From Gammaproteobacteria bacterium (GTDB lineage: Bacteria > Pseudomonadota > Gammaproteobacteria > HK1): 59,728 nt of DNA. Positions 17,831 to 26,635 of the stretch are shown piece after piece (the stretch's first letter is position 1; every line of letters starts with the position of its first letter). The notes beneath the pieces are model-generated. The model ran no database searches. It was not told where the DNA came from and saw only the letters and a program-made list of their open reading frames with translations. The stretch lies in NCBI GenBank assembly GCA_022826505.1, contig JAJDUQ010000155.1:1-59728 (forward strand), written 5' to 3'. Made by a program: the position numbers and the translations under genes.

Positions 17831-18496
17831 TCAACCCACGATCGACGGGTGCAGGTAGCGCGCGATCAGCGCGATGACGACGCCGATGATCGCCGCGAGC
17901 GGGGGCAACTCCATCAGCCCGCGCATCGAATCCCGGCCCGTGAACGGAATGAAGCTCGTTGCGGCGTGAAACCGCTCGAACTGCGGGTCGCTCGCCGCGA
18001 GCTTGCGCTGGTCCTGGTGCCAGGAGCCGACGAGGACGAACAGGACAATTCCGCCGAAGAACGCGACGTCGCTCGCGTAGCCGTTGGCGACGAGATGGGA
18101 CAGCGCCCAGATGCCCATGCCCATGAACACTGCGTGGCGGGTGATCCGGTGCACGCCTGTGGGCTGGTCGGAGGGTGCGCCGGTGAGCGAAGCGGGGCTC
18201 GGCGTCATGACGCCGGCCACGGCCAGCACGAATCCGATCACGTTGGCAAACACGAGGACGAACTCGACCGCGTCGGAGTCCGGCACTGACCACAGGAGCG
18301 GTCCCGTGTGGAGGTGCGTGAAGTAGTAGTAGAGAAGCGGAACGAAGAACACCAGGGCGACTACCGAGTACAGGGCCTGGAACTTCGTGTCTCCGAGCCG
18401 CGCGACCAGTCGGGTTCGAAGCGTCCGGCTCGACAGCAGCATGTGGCTCGATGCGAAGAGGAGCAGGAGAACGACGATGACGACGGTGTCTTTCAT
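17831..18496 (-). CDS. NnrU-family membrane protein
   Basis: A 221-residue protein with about six hydrophobic segments covering most of its length. The motifs FASSHMLLSSRTLR near the N-terminus, GVHRITRHAVFMGMGIWALSH in the middle, and the FIPFTGRD region match the NnrU family. NnrU was first noted near denitrification genes, but related proteins occur widely and their biochemical role is not settled. No nitrogen-oxide genes lie nearby. It is transcribed just upstream of arfB's antisense neighbourhood and convergent with cobB. Confidence 0.8.
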   Translation of the reverse strand: MKDTVVIVVLLLLFASSHMLLSSRTLRTRLVARLGDTKFQALYSVVALVFFVPLLYYYFTHLHTGPLLWSVPDSDAVEFVLVFANVIGFVLAVAGVMTPSPASLTGAPSDQPTGVHRITRHAVFMGMGIWALSHLVANGYASDVAFFGGIVLFVLVGSWHQDQRKLAASDPQFERFHAATSFIPFTGRDSMRGLMELPPLAAIIGVVIALIARYLHPSIVG

Positions 18497-18511
18497 TGGA
18501 CGATCTCCGGT

Positions 18512-18943
18512 TCATGCCTCGGTGTCGCTGACGAGGCGTCGACGTGCAACCTTGAGCTGCGAGCGCCGGCGCTTGTCATCCAGCCGGCGTCGCTTCGATG
18601 CCGCGCTCGGCTGCGTGGGCTTTCGCGGTTTCACCGGTACCGCGGCGCGACGCACGAGCGAGACGAGTCGTTCCAGCGCGTCTTCCCGGTTGCGCTCCCT
18701 GGTGCGGAACCGGTGCGCGCTGATGACGATTTCGCCGTGCTTCGTCGCGCGCGACCCCGCAATCTCCATCAGGCGCTCGCGTACGTCGTCGGGAAGGGAC
18801 TGCGAACCGTTCGCATCGAACCGAAGCTGGACCGCGGTCGCCAGCTTGTTGACGTTCTGGCCGCCGGGTCCCGGGGAGCGCACGAACTGCTCGCTCACCT
18901 CGTCGTCGGCGAGGCTGATGCGTTCGTTGACGACAATCGCCAT
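18512..18943 (-). CDS. arfB: ArfB, alternative ribosome-rescue peptidyl-tRNA hydrolase
   Basis: A 143-residue protein with the GGQ motif of class I release factors (SPGPGGQNVNKLATAV, about 23-39). A lysine- and arginine-rich C-terminal tail (SAASKRRRLDDKRRRSQLK) enters the mRNA channel of stalled ribosomes. ArfB (YaeJ) hydrolyses peptidyl-tRNA on non-stop ribosomes. Length is normal for the family (about 140). I chose the ATG at 18943, which gives the usual MAIVVNERISL start. Longer frames upstream lack similarity. The gene ends 15 bases before the NnrU-family start and may be co-transcribed with it. Confidence 0.93.
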   Translation of the reverse strand: MAIVVNERISLADDEVSEQFVRSPGPGGQNVNKLATAVQLRFDANGSQSLPDDVRERLMEIAGSRATKHGEIVISAHRFRTRERNREDALERLVSLVRRAAVPVKPRKPTQPSAASKRRRLDDKRRRSQLKVARRRLVSDTEA

Positions 18944-19336
18944 GTGCGGATCCGTCCTGAAAGTGGGCGCCTGGCGGCTCCGGGCACCGATTGCGCGTGG
19001 CATTCGTGATGTGGCCGTGCGCACTCGAGGCACGTGCGCGCAAGTGTACATCCGTGACCGTGACTGCATGCGCGTCACCTGACCGCAGCGGTTTCGTCGC
19101 GACGTCGGTTCCGTTCCATTGGCCATCGGCGCAAGGTGCCGGCCTGCGCCGGAGGCATCGATCTCTACTTCACCCTCGACGCGCTTCGCGAGCAGAACTG
19201 TGGCTTCCTCGACCGCGGTTTCGGCGCGATCAAGACGTCGGCGTTGGCGGCATCCGCCACCGAATCGGAACCGATTGATCGACACGGACACCAGACCGGC
19301 GGGAATCCACACGGCCCGGTTCCATCCGCGTGGGCG
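18944..19336. other. Intergenic region between arfB and the DUF4340 gene
   Basis: About 390 bases. Short open frames exist on both strands (for example plus strand from 19136), but none shows a recognisable fold, a good ribosome binding site and a boundary together. No RNA gene is seen. It may hold the arfB promoter. Confidence 0.35.
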
Positions 19337-20485
19337 TCAGGAATCGCTGCCGGCCCTTTCTTCGTCTGCGTCCTCGACGGCGCGGGTGAGTTCGTCCATG
19401 CGCTTGGCGATGTAGTCGCGCTTGAACGACGGCAACTCGTAGGCCCAGTCCTGCCATTGCGCGTTCAGTCGCTGTGCCTCCGCTCGGACCTCGTCGAGCG
19501 GTCGCAGCGATCCGGTTGCCTCCTTCGACTCCGAACCGGTTTCGCTTTCGGAGGCAGCAGCGTCCTCTCCGGACGGCTCGACCAGCCCTTCGTCGACTTC
19601 CGCTCGCAATTTCACCCACGCGTCGTCGTCGCGCATGACGGATTCGACGTGGACGCGCAACCCGTCGAATGTGGTGATCTGCATGCGCTTGTCCACCGAC
19701 CCTGCGAAGTCCAGCGAGGATGAGGACGCAACATCCTCGAATCTCAAGTCTTCGAGGAAGCGGCCGATATCGTTGATGCGATACTGGGAGTCGGCCTCCC
19801 GACCCTCGGGGATGCCCGGCAACACGAAGTCGCTGTCCTCGGGATGCGACTTGTTCACTGCGATTACCGCGCCGTCACGGTGCACGACTTCGACCGCCCG
19901 CAGGCGCTCTCGATCGATGCGCGCAACGTTGCGATCCAGCCAGTCGATAATGGTCGGACCGCCGGGAACCGAGCCATCGACGCGCCATGCCAACGGGTCG
20001 TCGGCAACCCGGATGTAGAGTTCGGTGGCGCTCGCGTCCGACTTCGATGGCCGACGGTCTCCGAGCACCCAGTCCGCGAGTGTGGTACCCGACGAATTCT
20101 CGAGAACGTACCGTACCGACTTGGCCTTCTCGCCGGACGGATCCTCTAGCCACAGCTTCGGGTAGAGCTCGGGGTTGCTGGTCTTCGGTTCGATTCGCTT
20201 CATCCCCGCTGCACCGAGCAGGAGCTTGTGCATCCGGTCCGGGTCCGCCGCGTAACGCTCCTTCTCCTCGATGACCCACGTCTCTGCGTCCCGCGCCAGC
20301 GTGAACGTGCCCTCCCGCCCCGTCACCCGGACTCGGGCCACGGAGTTCACCTGATCCAGCAACGCCGGGAAGACGAATTCGTCGACCCGCTCCGGCGTCC
20401 CCGAGTCGCGTTCGACGAACAGCACACCGCCGACCGCAGCCAGGGTCACCCCGGCCAGAATCAGAACCGCACGAGCACCACGCAT
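19337..20485 (-). CDS. DUF4340 domain protein of a gliding-type ABC export operon
   Basis: A 382-residue protein with one N-terminal membrane segment (about 5-22) and a large extracytoplasmic part. The repeated pattern of short strands with W.I..K..Y.AD...L..LL..L is typical of DUF4340, which almost always accompanies Gld-type ABC transporters. The C-terminal third is acidic and serine-rich, then helical. Its function is unknown; it is probably the periplasmic partner of the GldG-like protein encoded 26 bases upstream. It is the last gene of the operon. Confidence 0.8.
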   Translation of the reverse strand: MRGARAVLILAGVTLAAVGGVLFVERDSGTPERVDEFVFPALLDQVNSVARVRVTGREGTFTLARDAETWVIEEKERYAADPDRMHKLLLGAAGMKRIEPKTSNPELYPKLWLEDPSGEKAKSVRYVLENSSGTTLADWVLGDRRPSKSDASATELYIRVADDPLAWRVDGSVPGGPTIIDWLDRNVARIDRERLRAVEVVHRDGAVIAVNKSHPEDSDFVLPGIPEGREADSQYRINDIGRFLEDLRFEDVASSSSLDFAGSVDKRMQITTFDGLRVHVESVMRDDDAWVKLRAEVDEGLVEPSGEDAAASESETGSESKEATGSLRPLDEVRAEAQRLNAQWQDWAYELPSFKRDYIAKRMDELTRAVEDADEERAGSDS

Positions 20486-20511
20486 CGATCGTGTTCTCCT
20501 TTGCCGCCTTC

Positions 20512-22461
20512 CTAGGCCGATGCCGTGACCGTGGTCCGGCGTCTCCTGAGCTGCGCCAGCCCCGCCACCAGCCCGGTGAGTCCGATGAGGATCGGCACCA
20601 GCCCGATGTTCGCGAACTTGAGCCATGACTCCAGCGCCTCGATGTCGGCTCGGAGCTGCCGTCGCACCTCGCGAAGCTCCTTGCCGATTCGGACCCGTTC
20701 CTGGCGGAACTCGACGAGTTCCTCGCGTTGCGCGTCGGTGATGATCAGGGCGTCGTTGCCCTGGCTGCCCTCCTCGAGCTCGACCAGCCGGCGCTCGGTC
20801 TCCTCGAGTTGCGCAATCAGCTCCTGCTCCTTCACACGAAATGCGCGTTCGGCCTGCTGCTTGAGCGCCACCACGCGGGTAAAGGGCCGGGTGAAGGTGC
20901 CGCGATTTCGCACGCTGATCAGATCGCCCGAACCCGTGAGGTTGTCGAGGGCGTTGATCACCAGTGTGCCGTTGGCGGCGCTCGGAATCGCGATTCGACT
21001 GCCGAGGAACTCCTGCACCACGACCCAGAACCGGTCGGCGAGCATGTCGGCGTCCGCCACGACAATCATCTGTGCGTCCTCGACCGACTCGGCGAGGTGC
21101 TCCGCCCCGCTCTCGGCCTCGTTCGCCGCGTCGGCCGTTTCGCTGGTCTCCCCGTCGGACTCGTCGGGCGGCGGAGGTCCGTCCGGGAATGCGGTGCCGA
21201 CCTTGCCCGAAATTCGTGCGACCACGGTGTAGGAGTGGTCCTTCGACTCGTACTGATCGAGCAGGTCGCGCGGGTCCGTCGTCACTGCGGCGACCTGCTC
21301 GGTGGTGAACTGCGCGGCACGCGGTGTCGTGCTGACGAGTGGGACGAACGTGGTGGTCGCGCCGTCCACGGGCTCCAGGTATCCCGGGGTGCCGAATCCG
21401 AGATTGGCAAGATTCCCCGTGACGATGTCCTCGTGATCGAAGGTCTGCGGCGTGATGTTCATCCACACCGGATAGTCGAATGTCAGAATTCGCCCGCCCT
21501 GCTCCATGCGCACCTTGAGAGCGAGGTCCAGGTCCGCGACCACATCTTCGCCGAACGTCACCCCCCAGGCGGAGAGCAGTTCGTCCATCTCGGAGCGGCG
21601 GGGCCCCATCGGCTGCCTCATGCCGCCGACCATCGCCATGACCTCCTGCTGGGCCTCGGAGTACGGGTCGACGAACGCGACGATCCGGCCTCCGCGCAAC
21701 ACGTACTGGTCGATGGCGTAGAGGGCCTCGCGGGACAGGCCGTGAGGGTGCACCAGCATCAGGACGTCGATGTCCTCGGCAATTGCATCGAGTTCCGGAT
21801 GCAGGGGGCGAAGCTCGAATAGCTGGGCAATCTGGTCGACGACCATCCAGGGCGGAGCACCCATGCCGCCCATCGCCGCCTGCATCTGCGGCCCCTGCCC
21901 CTGGACCGGCAGTGTGCTGAGCAGACCCACGACCTTCTGCGTCGGGAGCGAGAGGTTGTGGACGAGCTTGGTCACGTCGTATTCGAGGAACTGCTCGCGC
22001 TCGGCCGCGAAGAACGGAATGACTTCCTCGTCGTCGACGGAGTTCGCACCGGCGAGACCAAAGTAGAAGATCCCCTCGTCAAGCCCCAGCGGCACGCCGC
22101 GCAGGCCGTAGCCGACCGCCCGATCCTCCTCTTCGGTGAACTGCTCCGGGTCGATGACGTGCAGTGTCAGCTTTGCGCCGGCGAGCCGCTCGTATTCGTT
22201 GAGCAGCGCGAGCACCCGGTCGGCGTATCCGCCGATGCCGGGTACACGGTCCAGCTCGCTGCGCGAGAGGTAGAACCGCAGCGTCACCGGCTCCTCGAGG
22301 CTCGAGAGTATGGCGCGGGTGCCTTCCGAAAGGGTAAAGAGCCGATGCTCGGTCAGATCGATGCGTGCGGGGCCGAGGAGCCGGCCCGCCAGCATGTTCA
22401 CGGCAAACAGCAGTACGACGGCGAGCACGACTCCTGTCGTGGTCATCATGCGGCTGGTCAT
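20512..22461 (-). CDS. GldG-like ABC-associated membrane protein
   Basis: A 649-residue protein. An N-terminal membrane segment (about 8-28) is followed by the family start DLTEHRLFTLSEGTRAIL. A long periplasmic region resembles the GldG/IFT52-like domain (LMLVHPHGLSREALYAIDQYVLRGGRIVAFVDP). A coiled coil follows (about 550-615), and one C-terminal membrane helix before a basic tail (RRRRTTV). GldG works with an ABC permease (GldF) and ATPase (GldA). In Bacteroidetes they support gliding; in other bacteria the operon has no fixed role. A low-complexity acidic insert (about 430-465) interrupts the periplasmic domain. Confidence 0.85.
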   Translation of the reverse strand: MTSRMMTTTGVVLAVVLLFAVNMLAGRLLGPARIDLTEHRLFTLSEGTRAILSSLEEPVTLRFYLSRSELDRVPGIGGYADRVLALLNEYERLAGAKLTLHVIDPEQFTEEEDRAVGYGLRGVPLGLDEGIFYFGLAGANSVDDEEVIPFFAAEREQFLEYDVTKLVHNLSLPTQKVVGLLSTLPVQGQGPQMQAAMGGMGAPPWMVVDQIAQLFELRPLHPELDAIAEDIDVLMLVHPHGLSREALYAIDQYVLRGGRIVAFVDPYSEAQQEVMAMVGGMRQPMGPRRSEMDELLSAWGVTFGEDVVADLDLALKVRMEQGGRILTFDYPVWMNITPQTFDHEDIVTGNLANLGFGTPGYLEPVDGATTTFVPLVSTTPRAAQFTTEQVAAVTTDPRDLLDQYESKDHSYTVVARISGKVGTAFPDGPPPPDESDGETSETADAANEAESGAEHLAESVEDAQMIVVADADMLADRFWVVVQEFLGSRIAIPSAANGTLVINALDNLTGSGDLISVRNRGTFTRPFTRVVALKQQAERAFRVKEQELIAQLEETERRLVELEEGSQGNDALIITDAQREELVEFRQERVRIGKELREVRRQLRADIEALESWLKFANIGLVPILIGLTGLVAGLAQLRRRRTTVTASA

Positions 22462-22507
22462 GCGGGACTTCTCCTGCGTGCTTGTGCGGGCGCCATGGTC
22501 CTCGTCC

Positions 22508-23242
22508 TCACGCGGCCTTGCGCCATTCGATCACCACCGCGTTGACGTACAGCCAGAACACGATGAGAGAGACGAAGTAGATGATGTCGCCGGCCTGGAG
22601 CACGCCCTTGCTGATGGCCTGGAAGTGGGTGAGGAAGCTGAAGGAACGGACCGCGTCCACGATGATTGCCGGGGCGAGTGCGTCCACGAACTCCAGCACC
22701 AGTGGGAATCCGCTCAGGACGAAGCCCAGGCACACCACGCCGCTCACCACGAACGCGATGACCTGGTTGCGGGTCAGGGCGGAGATGCACGAGCCGATGG
22801 CGAGGAACGCCCCGGCCATCAGCAGGCTCCCGAGATAGCTCGCGAGCACGACGCCGTTGTCGGGATCGCCCAGGTAGTTGACGGTGATCCAGAGCGGGAA
22901 GGTGAGCACCAGCGCAAGCGCGGTGAACACCCACGCCGCGAGGAACTTCCCGACCACCGCCTGAACCATGGTCACGGGGAGCGTGAGCAGCAGTTCGATG
23001 GTTCCCGCCCGGCGCTCCTCCGCCCACAGCCGCATCGCGAGGGCCGGAATGAGAAACAGGTACAGCCAGGGATGGAACTGGAAGAAGGACTGGAGGTCCG
23101 CCTGGCCGCCGTCGAAGAAGTTCCCGATGTAGAACGCGAAGATGCCGCTCAGGAACACGAAGATGGCGAGGAAGACGTAGGCGATCGGGGTTCCGAAGTA
23201 GCCGGAAAGCTCCCGCTTGCAGATTGTCAGGACATTACTCAT
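22508..23242 (-). CDS. GldF-like ABC transporter permease
   Basis: A 244-residue inner-membrane permease with six membrane segments. RELSGYFGTPIAYVFLAIFV at the N-terminus and RLWAEERRAGTIELLLTLPVT in the first half are hallmarks of the ABC-2/GldF group. The ATG at 23242 lies inside the 3' end of the ATPase gene (8-base overlap), which fixes the start better than the upstream frame to 23308. It pairs with the ATPase and the GldG-like protein as one export complex. The substrate is unknown. Confidence 0.87.
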   Translation of the reverse strand: MSNVLTICKRELSGYFGTPIAYVFLAIFVFLSGIFAFYIGNFFDGGQADLQSFFQFHPWLYLFLIPALAMRLWAEERRAGTIELLLTLPVTMVQAVVGKFLAAWVFTALALVLTFPLWITVNYLGDPDNGVVLASYLGSLLMAGAFLAIGSCISALTRNQVIAFVVSGVVCLGFVLSGFPLVLEFVDALAPAIIVDAVRSFSFLTHFQAISKGVLQAGDIIYFVSLIVFWLYVNAVVIEWRKAA

Positions 23243-24188
23243 CGCTCGCGTCCCCCGCTCCCGTGGTAATCGCCCTGAACACGTCGTCGAGGCGTCCGCG
23301 TTCGACATGCATCTCGGTCACGTGCCACCCGTGCGCGTGCGCCGCGGCGCTGACCGGGCCCGCGAGCGATGCACTGCCGGACGGAAGCAGCAGCAGCTCC
23401 AGAATGCCGTCGGACTGCGATGTCACTTCCGCCTTCGACACCTGGGGAACCGCCGTGAGCGTCTCCACGACACCGTTCGGGTCGGTGATGGCGAGGGCGA
23501 GCTTGAGTGCGTTGTGCGTTCGCGAACGGCGAAGCAGAGCTTCCGGGGTGCCGTCGCTCACGAGCCGACCGTTCGCGATGATCGTCGCCCGCGTGCACAC
23601 CGCGTCCACCTCTTCGAGGATGTGCGTGGAGAGGACGATGACCTTCTCCTCCGACATGCCGCGTATGAGAGCGCGCACCTCGTGCTTCTGGTTCGGGTCC
23701 AGGCCGTCGGTGGGCTCGTCGAGGACGAGGATTTGCGGGTCGTGGAGAATGGCCTGGGCGAGTCCGACCCTTCGCTTGAATCCCTTCGACAGCGTGTCGA
23801 TTGGCATCTGGAGGACGGATTCCAGACTGATCTTCTCCACCACGGAGTCGATACGGCGGTTGGCCTCCGCACCCCCGAACCCTCGAATCTGCGCGACGAA
23901 CTGCAGGAACCCGCGGGTCGTCATCTCGCCGTACAGGGGTGCCCCCTCCGGCAGGTAGCCGATCCAGCGCTTGACCTCCACCGGATTGGCGGCGATGTCC
24001 ATTCCGCCGATTCGAATCGTCCCGTGGTCCGGCGCCAGGAAGCCCGTCACCATCTTCATCGTTGTCGACTTTCCCGCTCCGTTCGGTCCGAGGAAGCCGA
24101 GAACCTCGCCCCGGCCGACGTTGAACGAGACGTCGTCGACTGCGGTCAGGGCTCCGAACCGCTTCGTGATGTTGCTGATTTCGATCAT
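23235..24188 (-). CDS. GldA-like ABC transporter ATP-binding subunit
   Basis: A 317-residue ABC ATPase. Walker A is GPNGAGKST (about 36-44), the Q-loop region is followed by the signature LSKGFKRRVGLAQA (the usual LSGGQ replaced by LSKGF), and Walker B is ILVLDEPTDGLDP with the H-switch STHILEE. The last 90 residues form the regulatory domain seen in export ATPases. First gene of the four-gene operon ending at 19337. Start at 24188 (MIEISNITKRFG) is preferred to 24200. Confidence 0.9.
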   Translation of the reverse strand: MIEISNITKRFGALTAVDDVSFNVGRGEVLGFLGPNGAGKSTTMKMVTGFLAPDHGTIRIGGMDIAANPVEVKRWIGYLPEGAPLYGEMTTRGFLQFVAQIRGFGGAEANRRIDSVVEKISLESVLQMPIDTLSKGFKRRVGLAQAILHDPQILVLDEPTDGLDPNQKHEVRALIRGMSEEKVIVLSTHILEEVDAVCTRATIIANGRLVSDGTPEALLRRSRTHNALKLALAITDPNGVVETLTAVPQVSKAEVTSQSDGILELLLLPSGSASLAGPVSAAAHAHGWHVTEMHVERGRLDDVFRAITTGAGDASDE

Positions 24189-24572
24189 GCGCGGTGTCAC
24201 TCCTCCGCGTTGTGCGGCTCATGGGGACGGGACCGGCGGACGTGTTCCGTTGCGCCTTGAAGGCGGACCTGGTGCCCTGAAGACGTCCGCGGTGGATTCG
24301 AAGTTCCGCGTACCCGTCCAGACTCCGTGTGCAAGCATCACAATGATGCCTCGTCCATCGCTGCCCGAGGGCTCGGCGCTCCTCCCGTGCGCTCTACCGG
24401 CGCAACGTGTTACCGGCACCGCCGAGAGTCCGGACATGACCGATGCGAAGATGCTCAATGGGGATACCTCCGCGCATTTCAACCCTCGACCGGCGTGAAA
24501 GGGGTTCCCGGATCAATTGAAATGCTCCTGCCGCGGCCGCATGTGCCGGTGAATTTCACGGGAACGCACTCG
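24189..24572. other. Divergent spacer between the ABC operon and the HtrA gene
   Basis: About 380 bases without a supported gene. It should carry the promoters of both divergent units, but no clear -35/-10 pair stands out. The frame of the protease is open upstream of its start without any signal-peptide or fold, which supports the chosen ATG. Confidence 0.4.
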
Positions 24573-25967
24573 ATGAACGTACGAGAAGGACCATGGTCGA
24601 GGGGATGGATTGCGGCTGTCGTGGTCGTCGCGACATCCATCCTGGTGCCGAGCACCTCGCAGGCGGCGACGCCGCCACTGCCAATGCGCGGCGGGGTTCC
24701 GACCCTCGCGCCGCTGCTCGAGAAGGTCACTCCCGCCGTGGTCAACATCTCGGTCGAGACGATTGCCCCGCAGCGCCACAATCCATTGCTGCGTGATCCG
24801 TTCTTTCGGCGCTTCTTCAACCTGCCGGACGATGCCCCTCCCCGACGGCGGCAGAGCGCGGGATCCGGGGTGATCGTCGACGCCGCCCGGGGTTTCGTGC
24901 TGTCCAATCATCACGTGGTCGCCAGGGCCGATTCGGTGACGGTGACCCTCAAGGACAACCGCCGCTTCGAAGCCGAGGTCCTGGGCAGCGATGCCGGCAC
25001 GGACATCGCGCTGCTCAGAATCGAGGCCGACGGTCTCACGGCTCTCGAGGCCGGAGACAGCGATGCGCTCGAGGTGGGCGACTTCGTGATCGCCATCGGC
25101 AATCCGTTCGGGCTCGGCCAGACGGTCACGTCCGGAATCGTGAGTGCGCTGGGACGCAGCGGGATCAACGTCGAGGGATACGAGGATTTCATCCAGACCG
25201 ATGCATCGATCAATCCGGGCAACTCGGGCGGTGCACTCGTCAACCTGCACGGCGAGCTGGTCGGCATCAACACCGCAATCATCGGGCCGGCGGGCGGGAA
25301 CGTGGGTATCGGATTCGCGGTGCCCGTCAACATCGCCGGGGCCGTGATGCAGCAGCTCGCCGCGCACGGCGAAATGCAGCGCGGGAAGATCGGGGTGATC
25401 ATTCAGGATCTCACTCCGGACCTCGCCGAAGCGCTCGAGCTCGACACCGAGCGGGGAGCGCTCGTGTCGCGTGTCCAGGAGCGCTCCCCGGCCGAGGCGG
25501 CGGGCCTTCAGGCCGGCGACGTCATCGTCGCGGTGGGCGGCACGAAGGTGGAGAGTTCGCGTGAGCTCAGGAATTTCATCGGGCTGGTCCGGGTCGGCGA
25601 GGAGATCGAGATTGACGTCCTGCGCGAGCAGAGCCGGGTTCGGCTCAGCGTTCGCGTCGGCGGCGAAGCGTCGGGTGAGCCACTTGGCGCAGTGGACGCT
25701 CCGCCCGCGCTCCAGGGAGCGATGCTCCGCGATCTGGAGCAGGGGGATTCGGCGTACGGCCGCATCGAGGGTGTGCTCGCCGCGCAAGTGGAGCCCGGCT
25801 CGCCGGCGGCGCGCAACGGCATCAGGCCCGGAGACATCATCGTCGCGGTGAATCGGCGTCGCGTACGCAACGCCGAGGAGCTCGAAAGCGCGTTCGATCA
25901 GGCCGGCCAGGTGCTTGCGCTCAACATCGTGCGCGGCAACGGGCAGTTGTTCATCGTCATCCGCTGA
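24573..25967 (+). CDS. Do-like periplasmic serine protease (HtrA/DegQ family)
   Basis: A 464-residue protein. A signal peptide (1 to about 32, ending STSQAA) is followed by a trypsin-like domain with catalytic triad His114 (SNHHVV), Asp144 (GTDIALLRI) and Ser218 (GNSGGAL). Two PDZ domains follow (about 270-360 and 375-464), as in DegP/DegQ. It degrades or refolds misfolded envelope proteins. The second PDZ region keeps the GSPAARNGIRPGDIIVAVN motif. The lack of a long Q-linker LA loop suggests DegQ or a MucD-like form over DegP. It is monocistronic, followed by a RidA gene 145 bases away. Confidence 0.93.
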   Translation: MNVREGPWSRGWIAAVVVVATSILVPSTSQAATPPLPMRGGVPTLAPLLEKVTPAVVNISVETIAPQRHNPLLRDPFFRRFFNLPDDAPPRRRQSAGSGVIVDAARGFVLSNHHVVARADSVTVTLKDNRRFEAEVLGSDAGTDIALLRIEADGLTALEAGDSDALEVGDFVIAIGNPFGLGQTVTSGIVSALGRSGINVEGYEDFIQTDASINPGNSGGALVNLHGELVGINTAIIGPAGGNVGIGFAVPVNIAGAVMQQLAAHGEMQRGKIGVIIQDLTPDLAEALELDTERGALVSRVQERSPAEAAGLQAGDVIVAVGGTKVESSRELRNFIGLVRVGEEIEIDVLREQSRVRLSVRVGGEASGEPLGAVDAPPALQGAMLRDLEQGDSAYGRIEGVLAAQVEPGSPAARNGIRPGDIIVAVNRRRVRNAEELESAFDQAGQVLALNIVRGNGQLFIVIR

Positions 25968-26111
25968 TCGACGCCATGCCGACGCAGTCTCGCAATTTGT
26001 ACGCGGTTTGTACCCGACTCCGATGCCAAGGTATCGCAACCTCCCGGATTTCGGGCCTGCCGGGGTGCCGGATATACTCGCCGCACTGACGCGGGAACCA
26101 TCATCACGACC

Positions 26112-26519
26112 ATGACACTACCCCTGTTCCACATGATTTCGGGCGGCGCACGACCGGTTGCGCCGTACAGCCACGCAGTCGAGGCCGACGGCTGGGTCTT
26201 CCTCACCGGACAGATTCCGAACCACCCCGACGACGACTCTCGACCGTTTCCGCCGGACGTCGAAGACCAGACCAGGCGGGTGATGGACAATCTCGTCATC
26301 GTGCTCGGGGGTGTCGGGCTGGGGCTGGAGCACGTGGTGGCCGGCCGTGTCTTCCTTACCCACTTCGAGGAGGACTACGAGCGGATGAACGCGGTCTATC
26401 TGTCGTACTTTCCATCGAATCGCCTGCCGGCGAGGACCTGTATCGGTGTGACGGCGCTGGCGCGGGAGGCCCGAATCGAGATCGACTTCATCGCCCGCCG
26501 GTCCGAGCAAGGACGCTGA
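26112..26519 (+). CDS. RidA-family protein
   Basis: A 135-residue cytoplasmic protein of the YjgF/YER057c/UK114 family. The opening ARPVAPYSHAVEADGWVFLTGQIP, and the C-terminal RTCIGVTALAREARIEIDFIA with the conserved Arg that binds substrate carboxylates, are clear. Canonical RidA deaminates reactive enamine/imine intermediates, but family members differ and the exact substrate cannot be assigned. Upstream (25999-26016) is a direct repeat of TTTGTAC seven bases apart; its meaning is unclear. Confidence 0.88.
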   Translation: MTLPLFHMISGGARPVAPYSHAVEADGWVFLTGQIPNHPDDDSRPFPPDVEDQTRRVMDNLVIVLGGVGLGLEHVVAGRVFLTHFEEDYERMNAVYLSYFPSNRLPARTCIGVTALAREARIEIDFIARRSEQGR

Positions 26520-26635
26520 CGGGAATTGACTTGCCACGTGCCGAAGACGCTGTCCCGCAGAAACAGGCTCCCCACGGGTTCAGTCGACAACATTTCCTGG
26601 ACCGATGTCCTGAGCACGGGCGAGGGCTCGCCACC

